A stretch of DNA of 64,000 nucleotides from Tricholoma matsutake (taxonomy: Eukaryota > Basidiomycota > Agaricomycetes > Agaricales > Tricholomataceae). Position numbers and translations under genes: made by a program. The DNA lies in contig AP026544.2 of NCBI GenBank assembly GCA_026075535.2, forward strand, positions 8,680,001-8,744,000. The letters are read 5' to 3'. How positions within the stretch are numbered: position 1 is the stretch's first letter; the number at the start of each line of letters is the position of its first letter. Positions 11,121-22,345 of this stretch are shown here, piece by piece. The notes under the pieces were generated by a model. That model had not been told where the DNA came from. It was given only the letters and a program-made list of their open reading frames with translations, and did not search any database.

Positions 11121-12154
11121 TTAAGTGTCAAGGTGCTCCCTAACCTGATTCCACACATCCTCCCAGTAAGCCAACAATTTTCTGTCCTTCTGAAGTTGGG
11201 CATCATTTTCTCGGACCGTCTCAGTCATCCTTTTCCATGTCAAATGCAGGACATCGAAGATCTTCATCATTAATTGTATTTCGGCCAGGTCACCGGTGGC
11301 ATATGGGACTGGCCATAGGTCTTGCCAGGTGAACTGGATCTGATGAAACTTAAGATAAATTAAAGGACAACAACATGTTACTCACCTGTGGCTGATGAAC
11401 CACCAGGAAGTCATGTGGAGCAAATGGGTATGAGTTGTAGTTCTCTGGATCATTCTGTTTACTCCACCAAGAATTGATATAGCTATTGACAATACGGGTG
11501 GGGTCATCAGCATCAACCTTCAAGTACCTTTGTATTGCTGGAATGTATTCTAGTTCCAGAAAATCTTTGCCCTCAGGATCATTGCATTCCGAGCACCACA
11601 AAGTCCCATCATGTACCATCTTTATGGTTTCCATGACGAGCAGGGGAGTGTATGGAGCACTGCCACCCATAGAGGCATAAATTCCGGTGGCCATCAAGAA
11701 TTCCTTCTAAGTTGGTATTGGTGATCAGATAATTGGCAATCACAATATGTTCACTTACAGTCTCAAAAAATAGGCCAGACACCCACCCCAACCGTGACTC
11801 TTCGTAGTCTTCATCGTTATCTACTGCAAGGATCCATGTAGTGATTGCAGCACGGAGATGTGACGTTCCATACAACAGCACTTCCTGCCCATGTGCTAGA
11901 TCATTCCATGCTGGTAGTAGTCCCATAGTACTCTCTCAAATGCTGAGATCATGAGCTACCTGTTGAGCAGCGATGGCCTGCTCATGGAACTCAGTAGGTT
12001 TGACTGTAGGGTGAGGGTTCTCTAGGAAATTGGCATTCCTCTGATGCTCGACTTCTATTTGATTCAATGCGGTAGCAAATTTGCCAGCAGTAACAGGGTC
12101 AGGTTTATATGGCCAGCGAGGCACAGATTCAAGGTTTGTATAGCGGGATATCAT
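11121..12154 (-). pseudogene. Gene of unknown function beside the KDZ end, one nonsense codon
   Basis: Three exons fit: 12154-11759, 11706-11386 and 11348-11121. They total 945 bases in one frame (315 codons including stop), broken by a single in-frame TGA at 11936-11938. The protein starts MISRYTNLESVPRWPYKPDP. Later parts include WNDLAHGQEVLLYGTSHL, a TLWCSECNDPEGKDFLELEY segment with a C-x2-C pair, and a helical C-terminus (IFDVLHLTWKRMTETVREND). The second intron (11385-11349) would be only 37 bases, unusually short, so that junction is less sure. I recognise no domain. The same strand and its place between the KDZ end array and a second motif field suggest transposon cargo. An upstream exon cannot be excluded. 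Confidence 0.45.
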
Positions 12155-12192
12155 AACTTCAATGCAGTTGTAGATACAGAATGTTTGGACGA

Positions 12193-12850
12193 TTAAGTAA
12201 TCAATGGACAAAATTATCATCGGTGCCAGGAACAAGCACCAATGATAAGTCTGTATGGGCTGATGTCTATAGGAAAACCAGTGGTGGGCCAATACGATCG
12301 TTCCCTGTCAAATGGAATCATCACATGGGCCCATGTATATGTGGTAAGCAGTTCAAACTCTTAACTACACCCTCTGTCAAGTCAGTAAAATTGTGCGCTC
12401 ATACCTCTGGATTCTGGCCCCAACATTGGGACATTCATTTATATCTAACCATAATCTATAGCAGGACATCACATCGGTGTCTAAAACAATTGGCTAGTGT
12501 GGCATGTCCCGGCGCCGCATGCATCCAACTGTATCTGCTGTGACCCAACGCCGTAATGATCATTGGCACAGGGAACCAGCACCAACGATATGTCCATATA
12601 GGCCGATGTCTATAAGAAAACCAGTGGTGGGCCAATACGATTGTGCAGTATCACATGCATTGCATGGGCCCATGTATATGTGGTAACATGTAGTAAAATG
12701 ATGACCATGCTAGCCGGCGCCATGATTCAGATGTTGCTGCCACCGAGAATTCTTCAGTGAAGCTGTATACTGGGCCCACATGGATGCATCACACCCTGGG
12801 CCCACATGAGTCTTTCCTGACATGGGCCCAATCCGCTACTGATGGATCTA
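12193..12850. repeat. Motif field with direct repeats and TGGGCCCA words
   Basis: A segment of about 130 bases occurs twice in the same direction (12225-12350 and 12569-12690), sharing GAAAACCAGTGGTGGGCCAA and ATGGGCCCATGTATATGTGG. Five TGGGCCCA words lie at about 12326, 12665, 12770, 12797 and 12822, and GGCGCC words at about 12510 and 12715. The same two word types mark both KDZ end arrays, so this may be the end of a second, related element carrying the gene at 11121-12154. Confidence 0.5.
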
Positions 12851-13029
12851 TTGTTGTTTTGCAGAAATCCACTGAACGAATATACTGTTGTTTTTTACTG
12901 AACAGTGTGCTGTGATACAACCTTGCAAATAAGGGTGAAAGGGGTATGGATTGAGAAGGCTGGGAAGGAGAAGGAGTCAATAATATCCACAAGCTCCAGG
13001 TAGCAGTTCTTGGGATTGTCAACCCAGTA

Positions 13030-13305
13030 CTTTACACTCCCCCCCCCAGTCCGAGCGGACTCCACTCAGACACACTTGAACACTTGGACTGTCCGAGGAC
13101 TTCACTTGGACTCTGCTCGGACACTCAGACTGTCCTAGGACTGTCCGACTTGTCCGAGTAAAGTCCAAGTTCCAGTCTTAGAGAAAGTCTTATAAGTCTC
13201 ACAAAATGATGTGTGCACAGCAGGAATTGAACCAACAGCCTTCTGGACTAGCAATCACATGACAACAAAACATGCACACTCTACCACTTAAGCCAAGTAG
13301 TCATT
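13030..13305 (-). repeat. tRNA-derived SINE, copy 1
   Basis: On the minus strand a tRNA-like head carries an A box (TGGCTTAAGTGGTAGAG) and a B box (GGTTCAATTCC), the two internal RNA polymerase III signals. A body with many GGACT/AGTCC words follows, and a tail ending in a C/G tract next to GTGTAAAG. Copies 2 (46252-46640) and 3 (48085-48495) share this order. SINEs make no protein and rely on a LINE reverse transcriptase, none of which is in this window. Confidence 0.7.
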
Positions 13306-13379
13306 TAAAGTTACATACATTATATCTATTTATTACTGAAATCTAATTTGTTATATATCATGAATAGATTATTAAATTG

Positions 13380-13467
13380 ACCCCCTCGCATCTGTGCGAG
13401 GGGTAGTTAATATGGGTAATTAATATGTATAATACTAAGCCCTCCCCTCGCAAGCTTGAGGGGAGGG
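13380..13467. repeat. Pair of GC-rich hairpins (target of the chromovirus)
   Basis: Two inverted repeats in AT-rich DNA: CCCCTCGC...GCGAGGGG at 13382-13403 and CCCTCCCCTC...GAGGGGAGGG at 13440-13467. The chromovirus is inserted at the last base of the second. A similar pair lies at 46797-46880, again next to a SINE, and a weaker one at 22036-22064. Confidence 0.6.
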
Positions 13468-13893
13468 TGTAAGGGGACTAGGGGGGTGCCCTGTGTGTTT
13501 TTCCCATTTTTTATGTTCGTCCCATATTTTTCCCCACCTCATTTCCTTCTATTCTTCATTTTCTATGATTTTTCCGGATTTTATTACTAATTTTCCCTTG
13601 CTATCATGTTTGTATATGTTGACACTTTTATATTTAGAGGCGGAGTACCCCTTCCGACACATACCCCTTGGTATGATGTCATTCGGCGGCCTTGATCCGC
13701 CTATCTCCGCCTTTTTCTATTTTTAGGTTATATTTGATTTTTGTCGTCTTCACATATACTGGGCATCAGCAAGGGGATCCTTAGAGTTTTCTCTTCGGAT
13801 TTCCCTTTGCTAGGTGCGCCCCCAATCCCTGTATTATGTAGCATAATTTTAACTTCGGATTTCCCTTTGCTAGAGGCTTAGGTTGCCCTTATA
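13468..13893 (+). repeat. Chromovirus 5' LTR
   Basis: Starts TGTAAGGGGACTAGG and ends GCCCTTATA (TG...TA ends rather than TG...CA). It is the same length as the 3' LTR. The likely start of the transcript is near 13783, where AGAGTTTTCT lies, the sequence complementary to the primer site. A TTCGGATTTCCCTTTGCTAG segment appears twice inside (about 13794 and 13854). Confidence 0.95.
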
Positions 13894-13905
13894 GTAGAAA
13901 ACTCT
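13894..13905 (+). promoter_or_regulatory. Putative self-primer binding site (Tf1-like)
   Basis: Directly after the LTR is GT then AGAAAACTCT. This is the exact complement of AGAGTTTTCT at 13783-13792 inside the LTR. No TGG start, the mark of tRNA priming, is seen. Tf1/sushi-type gypsy elements prime with the folded-back 5' end of their own RNA. Ten matching bases support that mechanism here, if the transcript starts near 13783. Confidence 0.6.
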
Positions 13906-14059
13906 CCCCTAAGGCCCGAAAATCGCGAACGCGCTGCCCAAAATAGGCAGGTACGGACTGGACGACGCTTCCCAAAGCTCCACAGAGTCCCTACACACCG
14001 TTCCAGATACTCTCGCCTTTATTGCGCCGCCATTTTCGCCAAATGCGCTCCCTAGCGAC

Positions 14060-15178
14060 ATGGACACATCAGAACGCTTCGATGCGCTTGAAAGCAACGT
14101 TTCCGGAATGCGCGCGCAAATTGACTCGCTTAAATCTACGATTGAAAACTTCGTTAGGACCCTCCAGGCTAACCCTACGACTAATAGTTCCCCCTTCACG
14201 ACTCCAAGCGCACCCAACAACGACGTTTTGCCAAACACGTCCACTAAGGAACGTGCCCAGATCAAACCGTCCCCCCCCGCCAAATTTAATGGTGCACGTG
14301 CGCAGGGACGTGCATTCCTTAATTCCTGTGAGTTATACATTAGTCTCCAGTCGCATCAATACGTCGATGAGGCTGCAAAAATTTATTGGGCATTCACATA
14401 CATGAAATCTGAACGCACCTATCTCTATGTGGACCGTATCCTATGTCAAACTAAAGAACTCGGTTCTCTACCTTTCTCCACTTGGGGTGACTTTCGAGCT
14501 GAGTTCGTATGCCACTTCTGCCCCCTCAATGAACGCCACTGAGCAGTGACACGACTTGAGTCATCCACTTACCACCAGGGACGTCGATCCGTGGACGGCT
14601 ATATTGATGAGTTCAAGGATTTGGTGGACATGGCAGGGTATGGGAGTGGGTTACCAGTAGTGGTGAAGTTCCGACGTGGGCTCAACCGAGAAATTCAGGA
14701 CCAGATTGCACAGATGTTGGAAGGACGCCCAGCGGACGATGATATCCTTGCTTGGTATGAAGCTGCTTCACTCTGTGACGAGAACCGACTCACAAATGCG
14801 GCGTTTAATGCTGCATTCCATGCTCCAACTACCACTCATACACCCTACACCTTCAATCGAAGCCTCCCCCGCCCTAACCCCATTCCTGCTCGTCAAACTC
14901 CCACACCAGCCGTCAATATCCCAGTACCAATGGATGTTGATGCAGCCTGCAGCCGTGCACGTAAGTTGGATCTCTGCTACCGTTGTGGGGAACCTGGACA
15001 CAGGGCTGGAGCGTGTCCCCATCGTCAGGATATCTGCATGCTCACCCCCGAGGGACGAGATGAACTCCTGCAAGATTTGTTGGCACTTGTAGATGTTGAG
15101 GAAGCAAAGGATCAAGTTGCAGAGGAGGTTAAGCTGGAAGTTGTAGAGGAGCAGGATTTTCCTATTCACAGCGAGTGA
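14060..15178 (+). pseudogene. Chromovirus Gag with one in-frame TGA
   Basis: Two stretches in one frame (14060-14540 and 14544-15178) are parted only by TGA at 14541-14543. The protein starts MDTSERFDALESNVSGMRAQ with a short coiled coil, has the gypsy Gag core (AKIYWAFTYMKSE, STWGDFRAEFVCHF, GYIDEFKDLVDMAGYGSG), and ends with a CCHC zinc knuckle, CYRCGEPGHRAGACP, spaced C-x2-C-x4-H-x4-C, which binds the RNA genome. It overlaps pol in the -1 frame from 15133, so frameshifting would join the two. The nonsense codon may be a decayed CGA. Confidence 0.85.
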
Positions 15179-18100
15179 ATCGTACACCCTCACTGCCTGT
15201 CCATAACTGCTTTGAAGTCTTGTCAGTTGAATCCCTGGAGAATGAATCCATTTCTGTAACTGCTCCCCTCTCTGACCCTTCGAAGTTGGCTAAAGATGTA
15301 CCTGCTCTCCCCATCTCTCCTTCTACTCCACGTCCCAAAATTAAATCATGGGAGCGTAAACTACCACGCAAGTATATTGTGGCATCCACTCCCTCTGCAC
15401 ATTCCTTAAACCTAGCCATCGAACTGCAGACGACCGACACTGGACAGATACTCGGTGTCTCTGCGCTCCTGGACTCTGGTGCGACTGGTCTCTTCATCGA
15501 TTCCCATCTGGTACAACAACATCGTCTAAATACTCGCTCACTCTCACGTCCGATACCTGTATATAACGTGGATGGATCCCCAAATGAAGCTGGTGCCATC
15601 CGAGAGGTTGCAGACCTGGTTCTCCATTACAAAGATCATAGTGAGCGTGCCCTTTTTGCTGTCACTCAATTAGGAAAGCAAAAGGCGATTTTGGGATATC
15701 CATGGCTTCGAGACCATAACCCAGAGGTCGACTGGCGCACCGGGGAGGTTACCATGAGCCGATGTCCATCCCGCTGTCGGACGTGTTTCACAGAAGCCAG
15801 GCAAGAACGTCATGGACAGAAGGCGGCAATATGACAAACTCAGAAGTGTCGTGCTGGACCCCTGCCTATACCTGAAGTGGAATTGGAAGGGGTTCCTGAT
15901 CTAATGCTGGACTCGGATGATGATGATGAGGACCCAGAGGAAGTGGAGGAGGGTGATCGGATCTTCTACACTGCGATTCGCTCATCGCATGAGGTGTGTG
16001 CCACATCGAACATATCCCAACGCCTCACCGAGGCCTTCCACAAAAACAATGCTGCTAAATCCTCTACTAACTCCTTACTCCCTCATCTCCATGAGTTTGA
16101 AGACGTGTTCTCCAAGGAGTCATTCGACTCTCTTCCTGCGCGTAAGCCATGGGATCACGCGATCGAACTCACCCCCGGCGCAACCCCTTCATCCTGCAAG
16201 GTCTATCCTCTCTCTCCGGAGGAACAACGGCAGCTTGACCAGTTCATCGACGAGCACCTGGCCTCTGGACATATTCGACCATCGAAGTCACCCATGGCCT
16301 CTCCCTTTTTCTTTGTCAAGAAGAAGGATGGCTCACTTCGACCGGTTCAAGACTACAGAAGACTCAACAACATCACGGTCAAAAATCGCTACCCACTACC
16401 CCTCATCTCCGAACTCGTAAACCAGCTCCGTGGAGCCCGATACTTCACCAAGCTCGATGTCCGTTGGGGCTATAATAATGTGAGGATAAAGGAGGGAGAT
16501 GAGTGGAAGGCAGCCTTTCGTACCAACCATGGTCTTTTTGAACCGCTTGTCATGTTCTTTGGCCTTACTAATAGCCCTGCCACCTTTCAGACCATGATGA
16601 ACGACATCTTCCATGACCTCATCCTCGAAGGCGTTGTCTGCATCTATCTCGACGATATCCTCATCTTCACTCGCACGGTTGAAGAGCACCGTCGCATCAC
16701 GTGCCTCGTCCTAGAGCGACTTCGACGGTACAAACTCTACCTTCGTCAGGACAAATGCGAGTTTGAAAGGACCAAGATCGAGTACCTCGGCCTGATTATC
16801 TCGGAGGGTCAAGTGGAGATGGATCCTATCAAGGTAAACGGGGTCACAGCTTGGCCGACGCCCACGAACAAGAAGGAGGTGCAGTCTTTCCTGGGCTTCA
16901 TCAATTTTTATCGGCGTTTTATCAAGGATTTCTCACATCATGCATGACTGCTGTTCGACTTGACAGGAAAGGAGGCATGGAGGTGGGATAATGCACAACA
17001 GGAGGCGTTCGAAAAGCTTAAGGAGATGGTCACTTCCGCCCCAATCCTTACCTTTGCTGACAATTTGCGTCCTTTTCATGTAGAAGCCAACAGTTCTGAC
17101 TTTGCGACGGGCACTGTGTTGTCTCAGCAGTCTCCGGAGGACCAGAAGTGGCATCCTGTTGCGTTCTACTCCAAAAGCCTTAGTGCTGTAGAGAGAAACT
17201 ACGAGATCCATGACAAGGAGATGTTGGCGATAATGTGTGCGCTTGAGGAGTGGCGACACTTCCTCGAGGGTGCCCAACACAAGGTGGAAATTTGGACGGA
17301 TCACAAGAACCTTGAGTACTTCATGACGGCCAAGAAATTGAACCGTCGTCAAGCTCGTTGGTCCCTGTATCTATCTAGATTCGACTTCTCCTTGCACCAC
17401 CGTCCGGGTCGCAGCATGGGGAAGACCGATGCCCTATCCCGACGTGCAGACCATGGGGATGGCAGCGGTGACAACCAAAACATTGTGCTGTTGCAGCCAG
17501 ACCTGTTCACCATTCGGGCACTGGAAGGCATCGTACCCCAGGGCGAGGAGCGGGACATTCTACGTGACATTCGTCGCGCAAACCGTAGCGGTTTACATGA
17601 GGATGTTGTCACCCAAGCTGTTAAAGAACTGAGGAAGGGATCGACCCTTTCCTTACGTGCGGCAGAGTGGGCTGAAAAGGAGGACTTGTTGTATTTCAGG
17701 GATCGCATCTATGTTCCCAATGACCCAGACCTTCGCCGGCGCATCATATCCCAACACCATGACTCACAGATTGCTGGCCACCCCGGATGCTGGAAGACCT
17801 TGGAGCTCACCTCACGGAACTATTGGTGGCCACAAATGTCACGGCTCATTGGTCAGTATTGTCGCACTTGTGACCTTTGCTTATGCACCAAGGTCCCTCG
17901 TTGCAAGCCTATTGGTGAGCTACACCCTCTTCCTGTTCCAGAGAGTCGTTGGGATGTCGTCAGCGTCGACTTTGTGGTGGAATTGCCAGAGTCAAATAGG
18001 TTTGATGCGGTGATGTGCACAGTTGACTCAGTGGGAAAACATGCTCACTTCATTCCCACTCACACCACTGTCAGTGCCCTAGGTGCCGCTCGACTCTACC

Positions 18101-19077
18101 TCCACCACGTGTGGAAATTACATGGACTTCCTGGTGCCTTCCTCTCGGATCGTGGCCCTCAGTTCATGGCAGAGTTCACTCGTGAGCTGTACCAACTCCT
18201 GGGGATCAAACTCCTCGCTTCAACTGCTTATCACCCACAAACTGATGGCCAGACGGAGCAAGTCAACCAGGAACTGGAGCAGTACATCCGCCTCTTTGTC
18301 AATGAACGCCAGCACGATTGGGATGATCTCCTTCCTTTGGCCGAGTTTGGGTACAACAACCATGTCCATGCTTCCACTCAACAGACCCCTTTCCTCTTAG
18401 ACACTGGACGACATCCACGCATGGGATTTGAACCTCGCCAAACTCCCTCACACATCGAGACAGTGAATGAGTTCACAGAACGCATGAGGGATAGCTTGGA
18501 GGAGGCAAGGGCAGCCTTAGCAAAGGCGAAGGACGACATGGCACGATTTTACAACCAGTGCCACTCCCCAACCCCTCAGTACAAGGTTGGTGATCGAGTT
18601 TATCTTGACTCCAGTGACATCTCCACTACACGTCCATCCAAGAAACTCGCTCATCGCTTCTTGGGACCTTTCCCCATTGTCAAGTGCGTTGGAACACATG
18701 CCTATCGTCTATGCCTCCCAGCCTCCATGTCCAGACTCCATCCCGTCTTCCATGTCGTCAAATTGCTTCCAGCTCCCCCAGATCCGTTCCCGGGACACCA
18801 TTCACACCCACCACCACCACCTACAGTGATCGAGGGAGAACCCCAATATGAAGTCGAGTCAATCTTGGACAGCCGTTTGCGTCGAGGAAAACTCCAGTAT
18901 TTGGTACATTGGAAGGGTTATGGGTATGAGGAGAACTCATGGGTCGAAGAGTCTGACGTAAATGCCCCTCGGTTAATCAAGGAATTCCACCGACAGCACA
19001 CTGCTGCACCGTGTCGCATTCAAGTCACGGACTTTGGTCGTATACGATTTCGAATGCATCGGGGCGATGCATCTTAG
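15133..19077 (+). pseudogene. Chromovirus Pol (PR-RT-RNaseH-IN-chromodomain), two TGA codons
   Basis: One frame runs from the overlap with gag to TAG at 19075-19077, broken by TGA at 15832-15834 and 16945-16947. Protease: LLDSGATGLFID near 15470. Reverse transcriptase: FFFVKKKDGSLRPVQDYRRL, then YLDD at about 16648. RNase H begins near 17080 with EANSSDFATG, where the first catalytic Asp usually found in this DSSD-like motif is Asn. Integrase: H/C zinc site with CRTCDLC, then Asp (VVSVDFV), Asp (LSDRGPQF) and Glu (TEQVNQELEQYI). A chromodomain closes the protein (about 18847-18990: EYEVESILDSR, YLVHWKGYGYEENSWVE), which in chromoviruses reads methylated histone H3 and guides insertion to heterochromatin. 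Both stops could be former CGA codons. Confidence 0.92.
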
Positions 19078-19088
19078 AGAGGGGGTGA
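19076..19088 (+). promoter_or_regulatory. Chromovirus polypurine tract
   Basis: AGAGAGGGGGTGA lies directly before the 3' LTR and overlaps the pol stop codon. It primes plus-strand DNA synthesis in LTR elements. Confidence 0.75.
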
Positions 19089-19514
19089 TGTAAGGGGACT
19101 AGGGGGGTGCCCTGTGTGTTTTTCCTATTTTTTATGTTTGTCCCATATTTTTCCCCACCTCATTTCCTTCTATTCTTCATTTTCTATGATTTTTCCGGAT
19201 TTTATTACTAATTTTCCCTTGCTATCATGTTTGTATATGTTGACACTTTTATATTTAGAGGCGGAGTACCCCTTCCGACACATACCCCTTGGTATGATGT
19301 CATTCGGCGGCCTTGATCCGCCTATCTCCGCCTTTTTCTATTTTTAGGTTATATTTGATTTTTGTCGTCTTCACATATACTGGGCATCAGCAAGGGGATC
19401 CTTAGAGTTTTCTCTTCGGATTTCCCTTTGCTAGGTGCGCCCCCAATCCCTGTATTATGTAGCATAATTTTAACTTCGGATTTCCCTTTGCTAGAGGCTT
19501 AGGTTGCCCTTATA
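19089..19514 (+). repeat. Chromovirus 3' LTR
   Basis: 426 bp, identical to the 5' LTR except at two C/T positions near its start. It ends CCTTATA followed by the target duplication GAGGG. Confidence 0.95.
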
Positions 19515-19554
19515 GAGGGGGCCATAACTATCAATTATAAAAATAAATTAAAAA

Positions 19555-20160
19555 CACCCACCACAAGCAGTTGCTCATGGCGGCGTTCATCTCTCCCCAG
19601 GTCATCCCCTGGCCGTCTCACTCTCCTGTCCCCATTCTTCTCCCCCCCAAACCACCCCACAAGCAGATGCTCGTAGGCATGGGGTGGGTGTCATCATGGG
19701 TGTCCCCACTCTCATCATTGTCTCCCTTCCCTCTCGTCTCCCTTCCCTCTCATCTCCCTTCCCTCTTGTCTCCCTTCCCTCTTGTCTCCCTTCCCTCTTG
19801 TCTCCCTTCCCTCTGTCTCCTTCCCCCTCGTCTCTTCCCCCTCACCTTCCACCCTGTGAGCAGGGGCTCACAGCAGTGGTGGTGGTGGTGTCATCATCGT
19901 CATCATCGCCAGTAGTAGTTTGTAACCATAAAAGGTTAGTTAAAATCACAAAATGAAATGAGAAAAGAAAAAAAAACTTACCTAGGACCCAAGAGACATT
20001 GATGTCTCTTGGGTCTCCCCTAATCGTCGTCGTTCCACCTGTCATCCACCCTATGAGCAGTGGCTCGTAGGGCTGGAGCAGGTGCTGTCATTGTTCCATG
20101 CCATCATCGTCATTCCACCCACCATCCACCCCATGAGCAGTTGCTCATGAGGCTGGAGGC
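19555..20160 (-). repeat. H1/P/intron cluster I with CT-rich minisatellite
   Basis: Five H1 palindromes lie at 19564-19580, 19651-19688, 19849-19880, 20045-20075 and 20124-20160. A minisatellite of about 16-base units (CTCCCTTCCCTCTTGT-like) fills 19730-19840. On the minus strand a P palindrome (19986-20015, two perfect 14-base arms, GACCCAAGAGACAT, around TG) is followed after CTAG by a GTAAGT donor at 19981, a T-rich tract and a branch-like TTAACTAACC near 19934-19942. The acceptor is not clear. I see no convincing protein. Confidence 0.6.
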
Positions 20161-22019
20161 GGGTGGTGTGTCCTGCGTGGTGGGCGTGAGTAGCTGTTCT
20201 TGTCAAAGTTGCACCCTAGAACACAACAATATATGTACTACATAGAGATACACACAAAGCCAAAAACATTCACCAGAATTCAGCTCAAATCACTGGTTGC
20301 AGTGGCATCATCAATATATGATGTATTCACCAAATATTCACCAAATCACTGCCTTATATATTCACTGTCTATTATTTCAAACATATATGTTATATTCTCC
20401 CTAGATTAGACAGCCATTACTAGCATGAGGACTTTTGGATCCTTGAGAACCTCCCGAGTCAGTCCAAAGTTGGTTGGTAACATCCCGATCACTGGCATGC
20501 TGACATCATTCAAGTTCTTAATCGACAACCACCATCATCTGCAGATGACGAGATCCAAGTTCTTAGCGTCATCCAGCTGCAACAAGATTTCTCCATCTTG
20601 CAGGGCACCTACAAGCAAGGTCACAAGCGTGTTGTGTGTGCCTCAATGTAGACAGTCATCATTCACAGGTTAGTGATGTCATGATGGGATGATGGTCCTA
20701 ATGCGTCGACGACACATTTCTGGGTCACAAAAGCAACATGGCTCCTGTTTGAAGGTTGGTGAAGGGCATTTTAGGGTCCTAGAAAGTGGACGAGTGATAG
20801 CAAGGCTCGTTATCTGGGTGTATGCAGTTTGTGAATGGACAGCTATGGACAGGCAGGGAACATGGTATGTTGGAGGTTACGCATTCCTTTCAGCTTTTAT
20901 TAACATGTCAAATTCCATGCATATGCACTGCCCATTTGAACTCTCAGCCTCAAGATTGCAATCCTGAGGTTGATGCAGAGATTTGTATCAACTTCCTTGA
21001 TTATGATCATTTCTAGCTCTGTTTACATTAGTGAGCAGTGTTTATCTACCCCCAAGATATAGCTGAGCTGCGAGCTGTTTGCATGATTGGCTGATGGGGG
21101 ATGCTGTGCATCCAACCAGCATACTTTGTGGAGGTATGTGTTTATTGAGTGGCTATCTGTGCTTCATTTTCTCAGCTTCACTGATGTATATGCTTACCAT
21201 GAGCCGTAGCCATGTGAGCTCTGGAATCCCCCTCCCCACTGATCCAATTCTGTTATATTGGTTGATTTTACTGTTGTGAATCATAATTTTGATCATTGTC
21301 CATTAGAAAGAAATGAAGGATTCCTGGTCAGCAGTTGTGGAGGTGAGTTGTTCACGTTGTCTCCCTTGCTTTGCATGCTGGTGAAAGTCTTTGTGTTCTA
21401 GTTCTGTGGTTCCTTGTCATGCCCATGATAATGCTCATGGCTATATATGATAGCTCACCCAACCCCTGGCAGCATTGGGGCTGTCATTCCGGAGCAAAAT
21501 GGTAACATTGGTAAGTAGTTATGATAAGACATTACTCCAGCTGATTGATATACATGCTCATTAGGATTCTGTGGTGTGGTGTATGTTTTCAGCGGCATAC
21601 AGTTGTTGATGGTGGAATTCGTGAGCTCTGTGTGGCTTTGGGCCTGTTAGAAACCCCATGTTTGTAGCAGTTTGCAATTACAATATAAGTTGGTGACATG
21701 GCAGAGGAACAAGAAAATGTGGGTATTGTATGTGACTATTATTCAAGGGGTACCCATGATGTTGATCTGTGACATGGGGGTGGGGGGGGTCCTGCCGGAG
21801 GCTTAATTTTTTTCTCTACTTATGGCTCATAAATGTGTTCAGAGGCAAAGTAGTAGACATAAATACAAAAAATAACAAATTTTCACCTTTTCCTTGTAAT
21901 GCAGACAGGAATCTGTCATTTGCAATGGTCTGCAGTGTTTTTCAGCATAGATTGAAAATTTGTGTATTTGAATAATATTAATGTAAGGGGGGACGATACA
22001 AATGTTGGGGATTTTTATT
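20161..22019. other. Unassigned intergenic DNA
   Basis: No gene, LTR or inverted repeat is recognised. Short open frames at 20425-20673 and 20689-20967 have no features that favour coding. Confidence 0.3.
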
Positions 22020-22029
22020 GAGATAACAT

Positions 22030-22345
22030 AACTAACCACCCTTGCACGCAGCGAGGGAGGGACTACAAAACTGATGAATGATAGAAAACAAAAAAAAACC
22101 TCTCCTGCGAAACATGCAAGTTACTCTGATCATTTCCCCCCGCTGTTTGTTGTTCATCCCCGTCATCGTGGGGTTTGTCGTGCCGCTCGTTCTGGCCCTA
22201 CCCTGGCCATCCCTGGTCATCCCCTCATCATTGCTTAGTTTCCTTTTCCTTGTGTCACCATTGTTGCCATCCATAGCAACCATAGTTAAATGAAGGAAAT
22301 GAAAAAAAGAGACCTAAGAACACTTATCTGGGGCCCGAACGATGC
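22030..22345 (-). repeat. Degenerate copy of the hairpin/intron module
   Basis: A weak GC hairpin (CCCTTGCACGCAGCGAGGG, about 22043-22061) lies at the start. Near 22330-22356 is a P-like palindrome (GGGCCCGAACGATGC...), preceded on the plus strand by an A-rich tract as in the other copies. The donor has decayed to GATAAGT. Confidence 0.4.

Larger units (their letters stand above)
13468..19514 (+). mobile_element. Ty3/gypsy chromovirus, full length, recent insertion
   Basis: A 6047-bp element with two 426-bp LTRs, exact 5-bp target duplication GAGGG (13463-13467 and 19515-19519), a primer site, gag, pol (protease, reverse transcriptase, RNase H, integrase, chromodomain) and a polypurine tract. 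The LTRs differ at only two positions that I can see (C/T in CCCATT versus CCTATT, and C/T in TTCGT versus TTTGT), so insertion was recent. Three in-frame TGA codons and a changed RNase H residue make this copy unlikely to move by itself. Confidence 0.95.

Noticed and set aside
13133..13180. GGACT arrays as a promoter or operator field
   Set aside because: The same words lie at the same place in all three SINE copies, so they are part of the repeat.
13215..13305. A tRNA gene on the minus strand
   Set aside because: A and B boxes are present but a full cloverleaf with matched acceptor stem is not, and a repeated body follows. SINE is the better call, as for 46560-46640 and 48090-48160.
14541..16947. 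TGA recoding (selenocysteine or changed code) in the chromovirus
   Set aside because: No recoding element is visible and neighbouring decayed genes show the same TGA pattern, so CpG decay is simpler.
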